Shown here piece by piece: positions 23,001-37,500 of a stretch of 64,000 bases of DNA. The notes beneath the pieces are model-generated. The model was not told the DNA's origin and ran no database searches. It saw only the letters and a list, made by a program, of their open reading frames with translations. Source of the DNA: Avena insularis (lineage: Eukaryota; Streptophyta; Magnoliopsida; Poales; Poaceae). Position numbers and translations under genes: made by a program. The number at the start of each line of letters is the position of its first letter. Within the stretch, counting starts at the first letter, position 1. The DNA lies in NCBI GenBank assembly GCA_023614405.1, contig CM042688.1:382527331-382591330 (forward strand). The letters are read 5' to 3'.

Positions 23001-24714
23001 TTATTGTATGTGTGTTATTTTGATAATCCACATGGATTCACTAGATGTCATTGCATGTGTTTTCTTTTCATAAACCACATGGGTCCACTAGATGTCATTG
23101 CTTGTGTGTTCTTTTCATAAACCACATGGATTCACTAGATGTCATTGCAGGGCTGTTCTTTTCATAAACCACATGGATCCACTAGATGTCATTGCATGTG
23201 TGTTCTTTTCCTAAACCACATGGATCCACTAGGTTTATTCCATGTGTGTTCTTTTCATAAACCACATGATCTACTTGAGTCATTCCATGCATGTACTTTT
23301 CATAAACCACATGGATCCACTAGATGTCATTGCATGTGTTTTCTTTTCATCAACCACATGGTCCCACTAGATGTCATTACATGTGTGTTCTTTTCCTAAA
23401 CCACATTGACCCACTAGATGTCATTGCATATGTGTTCTTTTCCTAAACCACATGGATCCACTAGAGTCATTCCATGTGTGTTATTTTCATAAACCACATG
23501 GATCCACTAGATGTCATTACATGTGTGTTGTTTTCATAAAGCACATGGTTCCACTAGATGTCATGGATGTGTGTTCTTTTCCTAAACCACATGGATCCAC
23601 AAGAGTTATTCCATGTGTGTTCTTTTCATGAATCACAAGGATCCACTAGATATCATTGCATGTGTGTTCTTTTCATAAACCACATGGATCCACTAGATGT
23701 CACTTCATGTGTGTTCTTTTCATAAACCACATGGATCCACTAGATGTCATTGCATGTGTGTTCCTTCATAAACCACATGGATCCAGTAGATGTAATTGCA
23801 TGTTTGTTCTTTTCCTAGACCACATGGATCCACAAGATTGATTCAACGTGTGTTATTTTCATAAACCACATGGATCCACTAGATGTCATTGCATGTGTGT
23901 TCTTTTCCTAAACCACATGGATACACAAGATTTCATTGCATCTGGTGTTCTTTTCATAAACCTCATGGATCCACTGAAGTCATTACATCTGTGTTCTTTT
24001 CATAAACCAAATGGATCCACTAGATGTTATTGCATGTGCATTTTTTTCATAAACCACATGGATCCACTAGATGTCGTTGCATGTGTGTTCTTTTCATAAA
24101 CCACATGGATCCACTAGATGTCATTGCATGTGTGTTCTTTTCCTAAACCACATGGACCCACTAGATGTCATTGCATGTGTGTTCTTTTCCTAAACCACAT
24201 GAATCCACTAGAGTCATTCCATGTGTGTTCTTTTCATAAACCACATGGATCCAGTACATGTCGTTGCTTGTGTATTCTTTTCACAAACCACATGGATCCA
24301 CTAGATGTCATTGCATGTATGTTATTTTCCTAATCCATATGGATCCACTAGAGTCATTGCATGTGTGTTCTTTTACTAAACCACATGTATTCACTAGATG
24401 TCATTGCATGTGTGTTCTTTTTCTAAACTAGATGGATCCACTAGAGTCATTGCATGTGTGTTCTTTTCATAAACCACATGGATCCACTAGATGTGATTGT
24501 ATGTGTTCGTTTCGTAAACCACATGGATACACTAGATGTCATTGCATTTGGTGTTCTTTTCATAAACCACATGGATCCACTGAAGTCATTGCATGTGTGT
24601 TCTTTTCATAAACCAAATGGATCCACTAGATGTCATTCATGTGCCTTCTTCTCATAAACCACATGGATCTAATAGATTTTATTGCATGTGTGTCCATTTC
24701 CTAAACCACATGGA
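20056..24714 (+). repeat. 2.33-kb higher-order repeat, two tandem copies
   Basis: Copy 1 runs about 20056-22384 and copy 2 about 22385-24714. Matching points are 20390/22718, 20811/23139, 21326/23656, 21788/24118 and 22124/24454; the offset goes from 2,328 to 2,330 bp because of a 2-bp difference near 21229/23557. I noticed only a handful of base differences, so this is one of the youngest duplications in the window. Confidence 0.92.
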
Positions 24715-27667
24715 TCCACTAGATGTCATTGCATGTGTGTTCTTTTCCTAAACCACGTGGATACACTAGATTTCATTGCATCTGGTGTTCTTTTCATAAA
24801 CCAGATGGATCAACTAAAGTCATTGCATCAGTGTTCTTTTCATAAACCAAATGGATCCACTAAATGTCATTGCATGTCCCTTCTTTTCATAAACCTCATG
24901 GATCCACTATATTTTATTGCATGTGTGTTGTTTTCCTAAACCACATGGATCCACTAGGTTTATTCTATGTGAATTGTTTTCATAAACCACATCGATCCAC
25001 TAGATGTCATTGCATGTGTGTTATTTTCATAAACCCAATGGATCCACTAGATGTCATTGCATGTGTGTTCTTTTCCTAAACCACATGGACCCACTAGATG
25101 TCATTGCATGTGTGTTCATTTCATAATCCAGATGGATTCGCTAGATGTCATTGCAGGTATGTTTTTTATAAACCTCATGGACCGACTAGATGGCATTGCA
25201 TCTGTGTTCTTTTCCTAAACCACATGGATCAACTAGAGTCATTTCGCGTGTGTTCTTTCATTAACCACATGGATCCAATAGATGTCATTGCATGCATGTT
25301 CTTTTCATAAACCACATGGATACACTACATGTCATTGCTTGTGTGTTATTTTCATAAACCAAATGGATCCACTAGAAGTTATCGCATGTGTGTTCTTTTC
25401 ATAAATCACATGGATCCACTAGATGTTTGCATGTGTGTTCTTTTCCTAAACCACATGGATCCACTAGTGTCATTCTATGTGTGTTGTTTTCATAAACCAC
25501 ATGGATCCACTATATGTCATTCCATGTGTGTTCTTTTCATAAACCACATGGATCCAATAGATTTCATTGCATGTGTGTTATTTTCCTAAACCACATATAT
25601 ACACTAGAGTCATTTCATATGTGTTCTTTTCCTAAACCACATGGATCCACTTGAGTCATTCCATGTGTGTTATTTTCATAAACCACATGGATTTACTAGA
25701 TGTCATTGCATGTGTGTTCTTTTCCTAAACCACATGGATCCACTAGAGTAATTGTATGTGTATTATTCTGATAATCCACATGGATCCACTAGATGTCATT
25801 GCATGTGTTTTCTTTTCATAAACCACATGGGTCCACTAGATGTCATTGCTTGTGTGTTCTTTTCATAAAACACATGGATTCACTAGATGTCATTGCAGGC
25901 CCATTCTTTTCATAAACCACATGCATCCACTAGATGTCATTGCATGTGTGTTCTTTTCCTAACCCACATGGATCCACTAGGTTTATTCCATGTGTGTTCT
26001 TTTCATAAACCAAATGGATCCACTAGATGTCATTGCATGTGTGTTCTTTTCACAAACCACATGGATCCACTAGATGTCATTGCATGTATGTTATATTTCT
26101 AAACTAGATGGATCCACTAGAGTCATTGCATCTGTGTTCTTTTCATAAGCCACATGGATCCAATAGATGTGATTGTATGTGTTCGTTTCGTAAACCACAT
26201 GGATACACTAGATGTCATTGCATCTGGTGTTCTTTTCATAAACCACATGGATCCACTGAAGTCATTGCATGTGTGTTCTTTTCATAAACCAAATGGATCC
26301 ACTAGATGTCATTCATGTGCCTTCTTCTCATAAACATCATGGATCTACTAGATTTTATTGCATGTGTGTCCATTTCCTAAACCACATGGATCCACTAGAT
26401 GTCATTGCATGTGTGTTCTTTTCCTAAACCACGTGGATACACTAGATTTCATTGCATCTGGTGTTCTTTTCATAAACCAGATGGATCAACTAAAGTCATT
26501 GCATCAGTGTTCTTTTCATAAACCAAATGGATCCACTAGATGTCATTGCATGTGCCTTCTTTTCATAAACCACATGGATCCACTATATTTTATTGCATGT
26601 GTGTTGTTTTCCTAAACCACATGGATCCACTAGGTTTATTCTATGTGAATTGTTTTCATAAACCACATCGATCCACTAGATGTCATTGCATGTGTGTTAT
26701 TTTCATAAACCCAATGGATCCACTAGATGTCATTGCATGTGTGTTCTTTTCCTAAACCACATGGACCCACTAGATGTCATTGCTTGTGTGTTCATTTCAT
26801 AATCCAGATGGATTCACTAGATGTCATTGCAGGTATGTTTTTTATAAACCTCATGGACCGACTAGATGGCATTGCATCTGTGTTCTTTTCCTAAACCACA
26901 TGGATCAACTAGAGTCATTTCGTGTGTGTTCTTTTCATTAACCACATGGATCCAATAGATGTCATTGCATGCGTGTTCTTTTCATAAACCACATGGATAC
27001 ACTACATGTCATTGCTTCTGTGTTATTTTCATAAACCAAATGGATCCACTAGAAGTTATCGCATGTGTGTTCTTTTCATAAACCACATGGATCCACTAGA
27101 TGTTTGCATGTGTGTTATTTTCCTAAACCACATGGATCCACTAGTGTCATTCTATGTGTGTTGTTTTCATAAACCACATGGATCCACCATATGTCATTCC
27201 ATGTGTGTTCTTTTCATAAACCACATGGATCCACTAGATTTCATTGCATGTGTGTTATTTTCCTAAACCACATATATACACTAGAGTCATTGCATATGTG
27301 TTCTTTTCCTAAACCACATGGATCCACTTGAATCATTCCATGTCTGTTCTTTTCATAAACCACATGGATTTACTAGATGTCATTGCATGTGTGTTCTTTT
27401 CCTAAACCACATGGATCCACTAGAGTCATTGTATGTGTGTTATTCTGATAATCCACATGGATCCACTAGATGTCATTGCATGTGTTTTCTTTTCATAAAC
27501 CACATGGGTCCACTAGATGTCATTTCTTGTGTGTTCTTTTCATAAAACACATGGATTCACTAGATGTCATTGCAGGTCTGTTCTTTTCATAAACCACATG
27601 CATCCACTAGATGTCATTGCATGTGTGTTCTTTTCCTAAACCACATGGATCCACTAGGTTTATTCCA
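24423..27667 (+). repeat. 1.68-kb higher-order repeat, two tandem copies
   Basis: Copy 1 starts near 24423 and copy 2 near 26099. Matching points are 24682/26358, 24864/26540 and 25329/27006 (offset 1,676-1,677 bp). The copies differ at more places than the 2.33-kb pair. The start of copy 1 overlaps the end of the 2.33-kb repeat, and the 22124 and 24454 monomers recur near 26130, so the two systems share a boundary. Confidence 0.85.
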
Positions 27668-29164
27668 TGTGTGTTCTTTTCATAAACCACATGGATCGAC
27701 TAGATGTCATTGCATGTGTGTTATTTTCATAAACGACATGGATCCACTAGATGTCATTGCATATGTTTTCTTTTCCTAAACCACATGGATCTACTTGAGT
27801 CATTCCATGTGTGTAATTTTCATAAACCACATGGATCCACTAGATGTCATTGCATGTGCCTTCTTTTCATAAACCACATGGATCCACTAGATGTCATTGC
27901 ATGTGTGTTCTTTTCCTAAACCACATGGACCCACTAGGTTTATTCCATGTGCTTCTTTTCATAAACAAAATCGATCCACTAGATGTCATTGCATGTGTGT
28001 TATTTTCATAAACCCAATGGATCCACTAGATGTCATTGCATGTGTGTTCTTTTCCTAAACCACATGGACCCACTAGATGTCATTGCATGTGTGTTCATTT
28101 CATAAACCACATGGATTCACTAGATGTCATTGCAGGTATGTTCTTTTATAAACCTCATGGACCGACTATATGTCATTGCATGTGTGTTCTTTTCCTAAAC
28201 CACATGGATCATCTAGAGTCATTGCATGCGTGTTCTTTTCATTAACCACATGGATCCAATAGATGTCATTGCATGCGTGTTCTTTTCATAAACCACATGG
28301 ATCCACTACATGTCATTGCTTGTGTGTTATTTTCATAAACCACATGGATCCACTAGAAGTCATCGCATGTGTGTTATTTTCATAAGCCACATGGATCCAC
28401 TAGATGTCATTGCATGTGTGTTCTTTTCACTAACCACATGGATCCATTAGATGTCATGGCATGTCTGTTATTTTCCTAATCCATATGGATCCACTAGAGC
28501 CATTGCATGTATATGCTTTTACTAAACCACATGTATCCACTAGATGTCATTGCATGTGTGTTCTTTATCTAAACCAGATGGATCCACTAGAGTCATTGCA
28601 TGTGTGTTCTTTTCATAAACCACATGGATCCACTAGATGTGATTGCATGTGTTCGTTTCGTAAACCACAGGGATAAACTAGATGTCATTGCATCTAGTGT
28701 TCTTTTCATAAACCACATGGATCCACTGAAGTCGTTGCATGTGTGTTCTTTTCATAAACCAAATGGATCCACTAGATGTCATTCATGTGACTTCTTTTCA
28801 TAAGCCACATGGATCTACTAGATTTTATTACATGTGTGCTCATTTCCTAAACCACATGGATCCACTAGATGTCATTGCATGTGTGTTCTTTTCCTAAACC
28901 ACATGGATACACTAGATTTTATTGCATCTGGTGTTCTTTTCATAAACTAGATGGATCCACTGAAGTCATTACATCTGTGTTCTTTTCATAAACCAAATGG
29001 ATCCACTACATGTCACTGCATGTGCCTTCTTTTCATAAACCACATGGATCTACTAGATTTTATTGCATGTGTGTTGTTTTCCTAAACCACATGGATCCAC
29101 TAGGTTTATTCCATGTGAGTTCTTTTCATAAACAAAATCGATCCACTAGATGTCATTGCATATG

Positions 29165-30947
29165 TGTTCTTTTCATAAACCACATGGATCCAATAGATGT
29201 CACTACCTGTGTGTTCTTTTCCTAAACCACATGGATCCACTAGAGTCATTCCATGTGTGTTCTTTTCATAAACCACATGGATCCAATAGATATCATTGCA
29301 TGTGTGTTCTTTTCATAAACCACATGGATCCACTAGATGTCATTGCATGTGTGCTCTTTTCCTGAACCACATGGATCCACTAGATGTCATTTTATTTGTG
29401 TTCTTTTCCTAAACCACATGAATCCACTAGAGTCATTCCATGTGTGTTCTTTTCATAAACCACATGGATCCACTAGATGTCATTGAATGTGTGTTCTTTT
29501 CAAAAATCACATGGTTCCACTAGATGTCATGCATGTGTGTTATTTTCCTAAGCCACCTGGATCCAATAGCGTCATTCCATGTGTGTTCTTTTCATAAACC
29601 ACATGGATCCACTAGATGTCATTGCATGTGTGTTCTTTTTATAAACCACGTGGATCTACTAGAGTCATTCCATGTGTGTTCTTTTCATAAACCACATGGA
29701 TCCACTAGATGTCAATGCATGTGTGTTCTTTTTATAAACCACATGGATCCACTAGAGGTCATTGCATGTGTGTTCTTTTCATAAACCACATGATTCCACT
29801 ATATGTCATTGCATGTGAGTTATTTTCCTAAACCACATGGCTCCACTACTGTCATTCCATGTGTGTTGTTTTCATAAACCACATGGATCCACTATATGTC
29901 ATTGCATGTGTGTTGTTTTCATAAACCACATGGATCCAGGAGATGTCATTGCATGTGTGTTCTTTGCATAAACCACATGGATCCACTAGATGTCATTGCA
30001 TGCATTTTCTTTCATAAACCACATGGATCCACTAGATGTCATTGCATGTTTGTTCTTTTCATAAACCACATGGATCCACTAGATGTCATTGCATGTGTGT
30101 TCTTTTCCTAAACCACATGGATCCACTAGATGTCATTGCATATGTGTTATTTTCCTAAACCACAAGGATCCACTAGATGTCATTGCTTGTGTGTTCTTTA
30201 ACTAAACCACATGGATCCACTAGACTCATTCCATGTGTGTACTTTTTATAAACCACATGGATCCACTAGATGTCATTACATGTGTGTTCTTTTCATAAAC
30301 CACATGGTTCCACTAGATGTCATTGCATGTGTGTTCTTGTCCTAAACCACATGGATCCACTAGATGTCATTGCATGTGTGTTATTTTCCTAAACCAGATG
30401 GATCCACTAGATGTCATTGCTTGTGTGTTCTTTTCCTAAACCACATGGATCCACTAGATGTCATTGCATATGTGTTCTTTTCCTAAACAACAAGGATCCA
30501 CTAGATGTCATTGTTTGTGTGTTCTTTTCCTAAACCACATGGATCCACTAGACTCATTCCATGTGTGTACTTTTCATAAACCACATGGATCCACTAGATG
30601 TCATTACATGTGTGTTCTTTTCATAAACCACATGGTTCCACTAGATGTCATTGCATGTGTGTTCTTTTCCTAAACCACATGCATCCACTAGATGTCATTG
30701 CATGTGTGTTATTTTCCTAAACCACATGGATCCACTAGAGTCATTGCATGTGTGTTCTTTTCATAAACCACATGGATCCACTAGATGTCATTGCATGTGT
30801 GTTGTTTTCAAAAACCACATGGTTCCACTAGATGTCATGCATGTGTGTTATTTTCCTAAACTTCATGGATTCACAAGAGTTATTCCATATGTGTTCTTTT
30901 CATAAACCACAAGGATCCACTAGATGTCATTGCATGTGTGTTCTTTT
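29165..30947 (+). repeat. Long-range duplicated block D, copy 1 (partner 44339-46121)
   Basis: About 1.78 kb is repeated 15,174 bp away with constant offset (29524/44698, 29896/45070, 30645/45819). It includes rare monomers such as ATGTCACTACCTG. The right part overlaps the 1.21-kb repeat system. Confidence 0.85.
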
Positions 30948-32161
30948 TATAAACCACATGGATCCACTAGAGGTCATTGCATGTGTGTTCTTTTCATAAA
31001 CCACATGATTCCACTATATGTCATTGCATGTGAGTTATTTTCCTAAACCACATGGCTCCACTACTGTCATTCCATGTGTGTTCTTTTCATAAATCACATG
31101 GATCCACTATATGTCATTGCATGTGTGTTGTTTTCATAAACCACATGGATCCAGGAGATGTCATTGCATTTGTGTTCTTTGCATAAACCACATGGATCCA
31201 CTAGATGTCATTGCATGCATTTTCTTTCATAGACCACATGGATCCACTAGATGTCATTGCATGTTTGTTCTTTTCATAAACCACATGGATCCACTAGATG
31301 TCATTGCATGTGTGTTCTTTTCCTAAACCACATGGATCCACTAGATGTCATTGCATATGTGTTCTTTTCCTAAACCACAAGGATCCACTAGATGTCATTG
31401 CTTGTGTGTTCTTTAACTAAACCACATGGATCCACTAGACTCATTCCATGTGTGTACTTTTTATAAACCACATGGATCCACTAGTTGTCATTACATGTGT
31501 GTTCTTTTCATAAACCACATGGTTCCACTAGATGTCATTGCATGTGTGTTCTTGTCCTAAACCACATGGATCCACTAGATGTTATTGCATGTGTGTTATT
31601 TTCCTAAACCAGATGGATCCACTAGATGTCATTGCTTGTGTGTTCTTTTCCTAAACCACATGGATCCACTAGATGTCATTGCATATGTGTTCTTTTCCTA
31701 AACAACAAGGATCCACTAGATGTCATTGTTTGTGTGTTCTTTCCCTAAACCACATGGATCCACTAGACTCATTCCATGTGTGTACTTTTCATAAACCACA
31801 TGGATCCACTAGATGTCATTACATGTGTGTTCTTTTCATAAACCACATGGTTCCACTAGATGTCATTGCATGTGTGTTCTTTTCCTAAACCACATGCATC
31901 CACTAGATGTCATTGCATGTGTGTTATTTTCCTAAACCACATGGATCCACTAGAGTCATTGCATGTGTGTTCTTTTCATAAACCACATGGATCCACTAGA
32001 TGTCATTGCATGTGTTGTTTTAATAAACCACATGGTTCCACTAGATGTCATGCATGTGTGTTATTTTCCTAAACTTCATGGATTCACAAGAGTTATTCCA
32101 TATGTGTTCTTTTCATAAACCACAAGGATCCACTAGATGTCATTGCATGTGTGTTCTTTTC
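29732..32161 (+). repeat. 1,215-bp higher-order repeat, two copies
   Basis: Units start near 29732 and 30947. Matching points are 29896/31111 and 30458/31673, each 1,215 bp apart (26 monomers). Each unit carries the marker monomers GATCCAGGAGATG and AAACAACAAGG. The same unit returns at 33369 and 34584 (33539/34754, again 1,215 bp). Confidence 0.88.
30061..30107 (+). repeat. Reference 47-bp monomer
   Basis: This is a clean copy of the most common 47-bp form. It contains a BamHI site (GGATCC), CTAG, and a short dyad: CACATG early in the monomer and CATGTG about 20 bp later. The start of the unit is arbitrary because the array is tandem. Confidence 0.9.
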
Positions 32162-33290
32162 ATAAACCACATGGCTCCACTAGATGTCATTGCATGTGTG
32201 TTCTTTTCATAAACCACATGGATCCACTAGAAGTCATTGCATGTGTGTTCTTTCATAAACCACATGGATCCACTAGATGTCATTGCATGTTTATTCTTTT
32301 TCTAAACCACATGGTTCCACTAGATTCATTCAACATGTGTTCTTTCTATAAACAACATGGATCCACTAGATGTCATTGCATTTGTGTTCTTTTTACAAAC
32401 CACATTGATCCACTAGATGTCATCGCATGTCTCTTGTTTTCCTAATCCACATGGATCTACTAGATTCATTGCATGTGTGTTCTTTTACTAAACCACATGG
32501 ATCCACTAGAGGCCATTGCATATGTGTTCTTTTTCTAAACCACATGGATCCACTAGAGTCATTGCATGTGTCTTGTTTTCATAAACCACATGGATCCACT
32601 AGATGTCATTGCATGTGTGTTCATTTCGTAAACCACATGGATCCAATAGATGTCATTGCATGTGTGTTCTTTTCCTAAACCACATGGATACACTAGATTT
32701 CATTGCATCTGGTGTTCTTTTCATAAACCACATGGATCCACTGAAGTCATTACTTCTGTGTTCTTTTCATGAACCCAATGGATCCACTAGATGTCATTGC
32801 ATCTGCCTTCTTTTCATAAACCACATGGATCCACTAGATTTTATTGCATGTGTGTTGTTTTACTAAACCACATGGATCCACTAGGTTTATTCCATGTGAG
32901 TTCTTTTCATAAACCACATGGATCCACTAGGTGTCATTGAAGTTGTGTTCTTGTCCTAAACCACATGGATCCACTAGATGTCATTGCATATGTGTTCTTT
33001 TCCTAAACCACATGGATCTACTCGAGTTATTCCATGTGTGTTATTTTCATAAACCACATGGATCTAGGAGATGTTATTGCATGTGTGTTCTTTTCATAAA
33101 CCACATGGATTTACTAGATGTCATTGCATGTGTGTTCTTTTACTAAACCACATGGATCCACTAGAGTCATTGCATATGTGTTATTTTCATAAACCCAATG
33201 GATCCACTAGACGTCATTGCATGTGTGTTCTTTTCATAAACCACATGGATTCACTAGATGTCATTGCAGGTATGTTCTTTTCATAAACCT
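32137..33290 (+). repeat. Block E, copy 1 (partners at 41521 and 46098)
   Basis: This block of about 1.15 kb is inserted between 1.21-kb units. It reappears at 41521 (offset 9,384 bp) and 46098 (offset 13,961 bp). The markers are an ATTCATTCAACATG monomer and CTCGAGTTATTCC. Confidence 0.83.
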
Positions 33291-34591
33291 CATGGATCGA
33301 CTAGATGTCATTGCATGTGTGTTCTTTTCCTAAACCACATGGACCCACTAGATGTCATTGCTTGTGTGTTCTTTTTATAAACCACATGGATCCACTAGAG
33401 GTCATTGCATGTGTGTTCTTTTCATAAACCACATGATTCCACTATATGTCATTGCATGTGAGTTATTTTCCTAAACCACATGGCTCCACTACTGTCATTC
33501 CATGTGTGTTCTTTTCATAAACCACATGGATCCACTATATGTCATTGCATGTGTGTTGTTTTCATAAACCACATGGATCCAGGAGATGTCATTGCATGTG
33601 TGTTCTTTGCATAAACCACATGGATCCACTAGATGTCATTGCATGCATTTTCTTTCATAAACCACATGGATCCACTAGATGTCATTGCATGTTTGTTCTT
33701 TTCATAAACCACATGGATCCACTAGATGTCATTGCATGTGTGTTCTTTTCCTAAACCACATGGATCCACTAGATGTCATTGCATATGTGTTCTTTAACTA
33801 AACCACAAGGATCCACTAGATGTCATTGCTTGTGTGTTCTTTAACTAAACCACATGGATCCACTAGACTCCTTCCATGTGTGTACTTTTTATAAACCACA
33901 TGGATCCACTAGATGTCATTACATGTGTGTTCTTTTCATAAACCACATGGTTCCACTAGATGTCATTGCATGTGTGTTCTTGTCCTAAACCACATGGATC
34001 CACTAGATGTCATTGCATGTGTGTTATTTTCCTAAACCAGATGGATCCACTAGATGTCATTGCTTGTGTGTTCTTTTCCTAAACCACATGGATCCACTAG
34101 ATGTCATTGCATATGTGTTCTTTTCCTAAACAACAAGGATCCACTAGATGTCATTGTTTGTGTGTTCTTTTCCTAAACCACATGGATCCACTAGACTCAT
34201 TCCATGTGTGTACTTTTCATAAACCACATGGATCCACTAGATGTCATTACATGTGTGTTCTTTTCATAAACCACATGGTTCCACTAGATGTCATTGCATG
34301 TGTGTTCTTTTCCTAAACCACATGCATCCACTAGATGTCATTGCATGTGTGTTATTTTCCTAAACCACATGGATCCACTAGAGTCATTGCATGTGTGTTC
34401 TTTTCATAAACCACATGGATCCACTAGATGTCATTGCATGTGTGTTGTTTTCATAAACCACATGGTTCCACTAGATGTCATGCATGTGTGTTATTTTCCT
34501 AAACTTCATGGATTCACAAGAGTTATTCCATATGTGTTCTTTTCATAAACCACAAGGATCCACTAGATGTCATTGCATGTGTGTTCTTTTT

Positions 34592-37500
34592 ATAAACCAC
34601 ATGGATCCACTAGAGGTCATTGCATGTGTGTTCTTTTCATAAACCACATGATTCCACTATATGTCATTGCATGTGAGTTATTTTCCTAAACCACATGGCT
34701 CCACTACTGTCATTCCATGTGTGTTCTTTTCATAAACCACATGGATCCACTATATGTCATTGCATGTGTGTTGTTTTCATAAACCACATGGATCCAGGAG
34801 ATGTCATTGCATGTGTGTTCTTTGCATAAACCACATGGATCCACTAGATGTCATTGCATGCATTTTCTTTCATAAACCACATGGATCCACTAGATGTCAT
34901 TGCATGTTTGTTCTTTTCATAAACCACATGGATCCACTAGATGTCATTGCATGTGTGTTCTTTTCCTAAACCACATGGATCCACTAGATGTCATTGCATA
35001 TGTGTTCTTTTCCTAAACCACAAGGATCCACTAGATGTCATTGCTTGTGTTCTTTAACTAAACCACATGGATCCACTAGACTCATTCCATGTGTGTACTT
35101 TTTATAAACCACATGGATCCACTAGATGTCATTACATGTGTGTTCTTTTCATAAACCACATGGTTCCACTAGATGTCATTGCATGTGTGTTGTTTTCATA
35201 AACCACATGGATCCACTAGAGTCATTCCATGTGTGTTCTTTTCATAAACCACATGGATCCACTAGATGTCAATGCATGTGTGTTCTTTTTATAAACCACA
35301 TGGATCCACTAGAGGTCATTGCATGTGTGTTCTTTTCATAAACCACATGATTCCACTATATGTCATTGCATGTGAGTTATTTTCCTAAACCACATGGCTC
35401 CACTACTGTCATTCCATGTGTGTTCTTTTCATAAACCACATGGATCCACTATATGTCATTGCATGTGTTGTTTTCATAAACCACATGGATCCAGGAGATG
35501 TCATTGCATGTGTGTTCTTTGCATAAACCACATGGATCCACTAGATGTCATTGCATGCATTTTCTTTCATAAACCACATGGATCCACTAGATGTCATTGC
35601 ATGTTTGTTCTTTTCATAAACCACATGGATCCACTAGATGTCATTGCATGTGTTCTTTTCCTAAACCACATGGATCCACTAGATGTCATTGCATATGTGT
35701 TCTTTTCCTAAACCACAAGGATCCACTAGATGTCATTGCTTGTGTGTTCTTTAACTAAACCACATGGATCCACTAGACTCATTCCATGTGTGTACTTTTT
35801 ATAAACCACATGGATCCACTAGATGTCATTACATGTGTGTTCTTTTCATAAACCAAATGGTTCCACTAGATGTCATTGCATGTGTGTTCTTGTCCTAAAC
35901 CACATGGATCCACTAGATGTCATTGCATGTGTGTTATTTTCCTAAACCAGATGGATCCACTAGATGTCATTGCTTGTGTGTTCTTTTCCTAAACCACATG
36001 GATACACTAGATGTCATTGCATATGTGTTCTTTTCCTAAACAACAAGGATCCACTAGATGTCATTGTTTGTGTGTTCTTTTCCTAAACCACATGGATCCA
36101 CTAGACTCATTCCATGTGTGTACTTTTCATAAACCACATGGATCCACTAGATGTCATTACATGTGTGTTCTTTTCATAAACCACATGGTTCCACTAGATG
36201 TCATTGCATGTGTGTTCTTTTCCTAAACCACATGCATCCACTAGATGTCATTGCATGTGTGTTATTTTCCTAAACCACATGGATCCACTAGAGTCATTGC
36301 ATGTGTGTTATTTTCATAAACCACATGGATCCACTAGATGTCATTGCATGTGTGTTGTTTTCATAAACCACATGGTTCCACTAGATGTCATGCATGTGTG
36401 TTATTTTCCTAAACTTCATGGATTCACAAGAGTTATTCCATATGTGTTCTTTTCATAAACCACAAGGATCCACTAGATGTCATTGCATGTGTGTTCTTTT
36501 TATAAACCACATGGATCCACTAGAGGTCATTGCATGTGTGTTCTTTTCATAAACCACATGATTCCACTATATGTCATTGCATGTGAGTTATTTTCCTAAA
36601 CCACATGGCTCCACTACTGTCATTCCATGTGTGTTCTTTTCATAAACCACATGGATCCACTATATGTCATTGCATGTGTGTTTTTTTCATAAACCACATG
36701 GATCCAGAGATGTCATTGCATGTGTGTTCTTTGCATAAACCACATGGATCCACTAGATGTCATTGCATGCATTTTCTTTCATAAACCACATGGATCCACT
36801 AGATGTCATTGCATGTTTGTTCTTTTCATAAACCACATGGATCCACTAGATGTCATTGCATGTGTGTTCTTTTCCTAAACCACATGGATCCACTAGATGT
36901 CATTGCATATGTGTTCTTTTCCTAAACCACAAGGATCCACTAGATGTCATTGCTTGTGTGTTCTTTAACTAAACCACATGGATCCACTAGACTCATTCCA
37001 TGTGTGTACTTTTTATAAACCACATGGATCCACTAGATGTCATTACATGTGTGTTCTTTTCATAAACCACATGGTTCCACTAGATGTCATTGCATGTGTG
37101 TTGTTTTCATAAACCACATGGATCCACTAGAGTCATTCCATGTGTGTTCTTTTCATAAACCACATGGATCCACTAGATGTCAATGCATGTGTGTTCTTTT
37201 TATAAACCACATGGATCCACTAGAGGTCATTGCATGTGTGTTCTTTTCATAAACCACATGATTCCACTATATGTCATTGCATGTGAGTTATTTTCCTAAA
37301 CCACATGGCTCCACTACTGTCATTCCATGTGTGTTCTTTTCATAAACCACATGGATCCACTATATGTCATTGCATGTGTGTTGTTTTCATAAACCACATG
37401 GATCCAGGAGATGTCATTGCATGTGTGTTCTTTGCATAAACCACATGGATCCACTAGATGTCATTGCATGCATTTTCTTTCATAAACCACATGGATCCAC

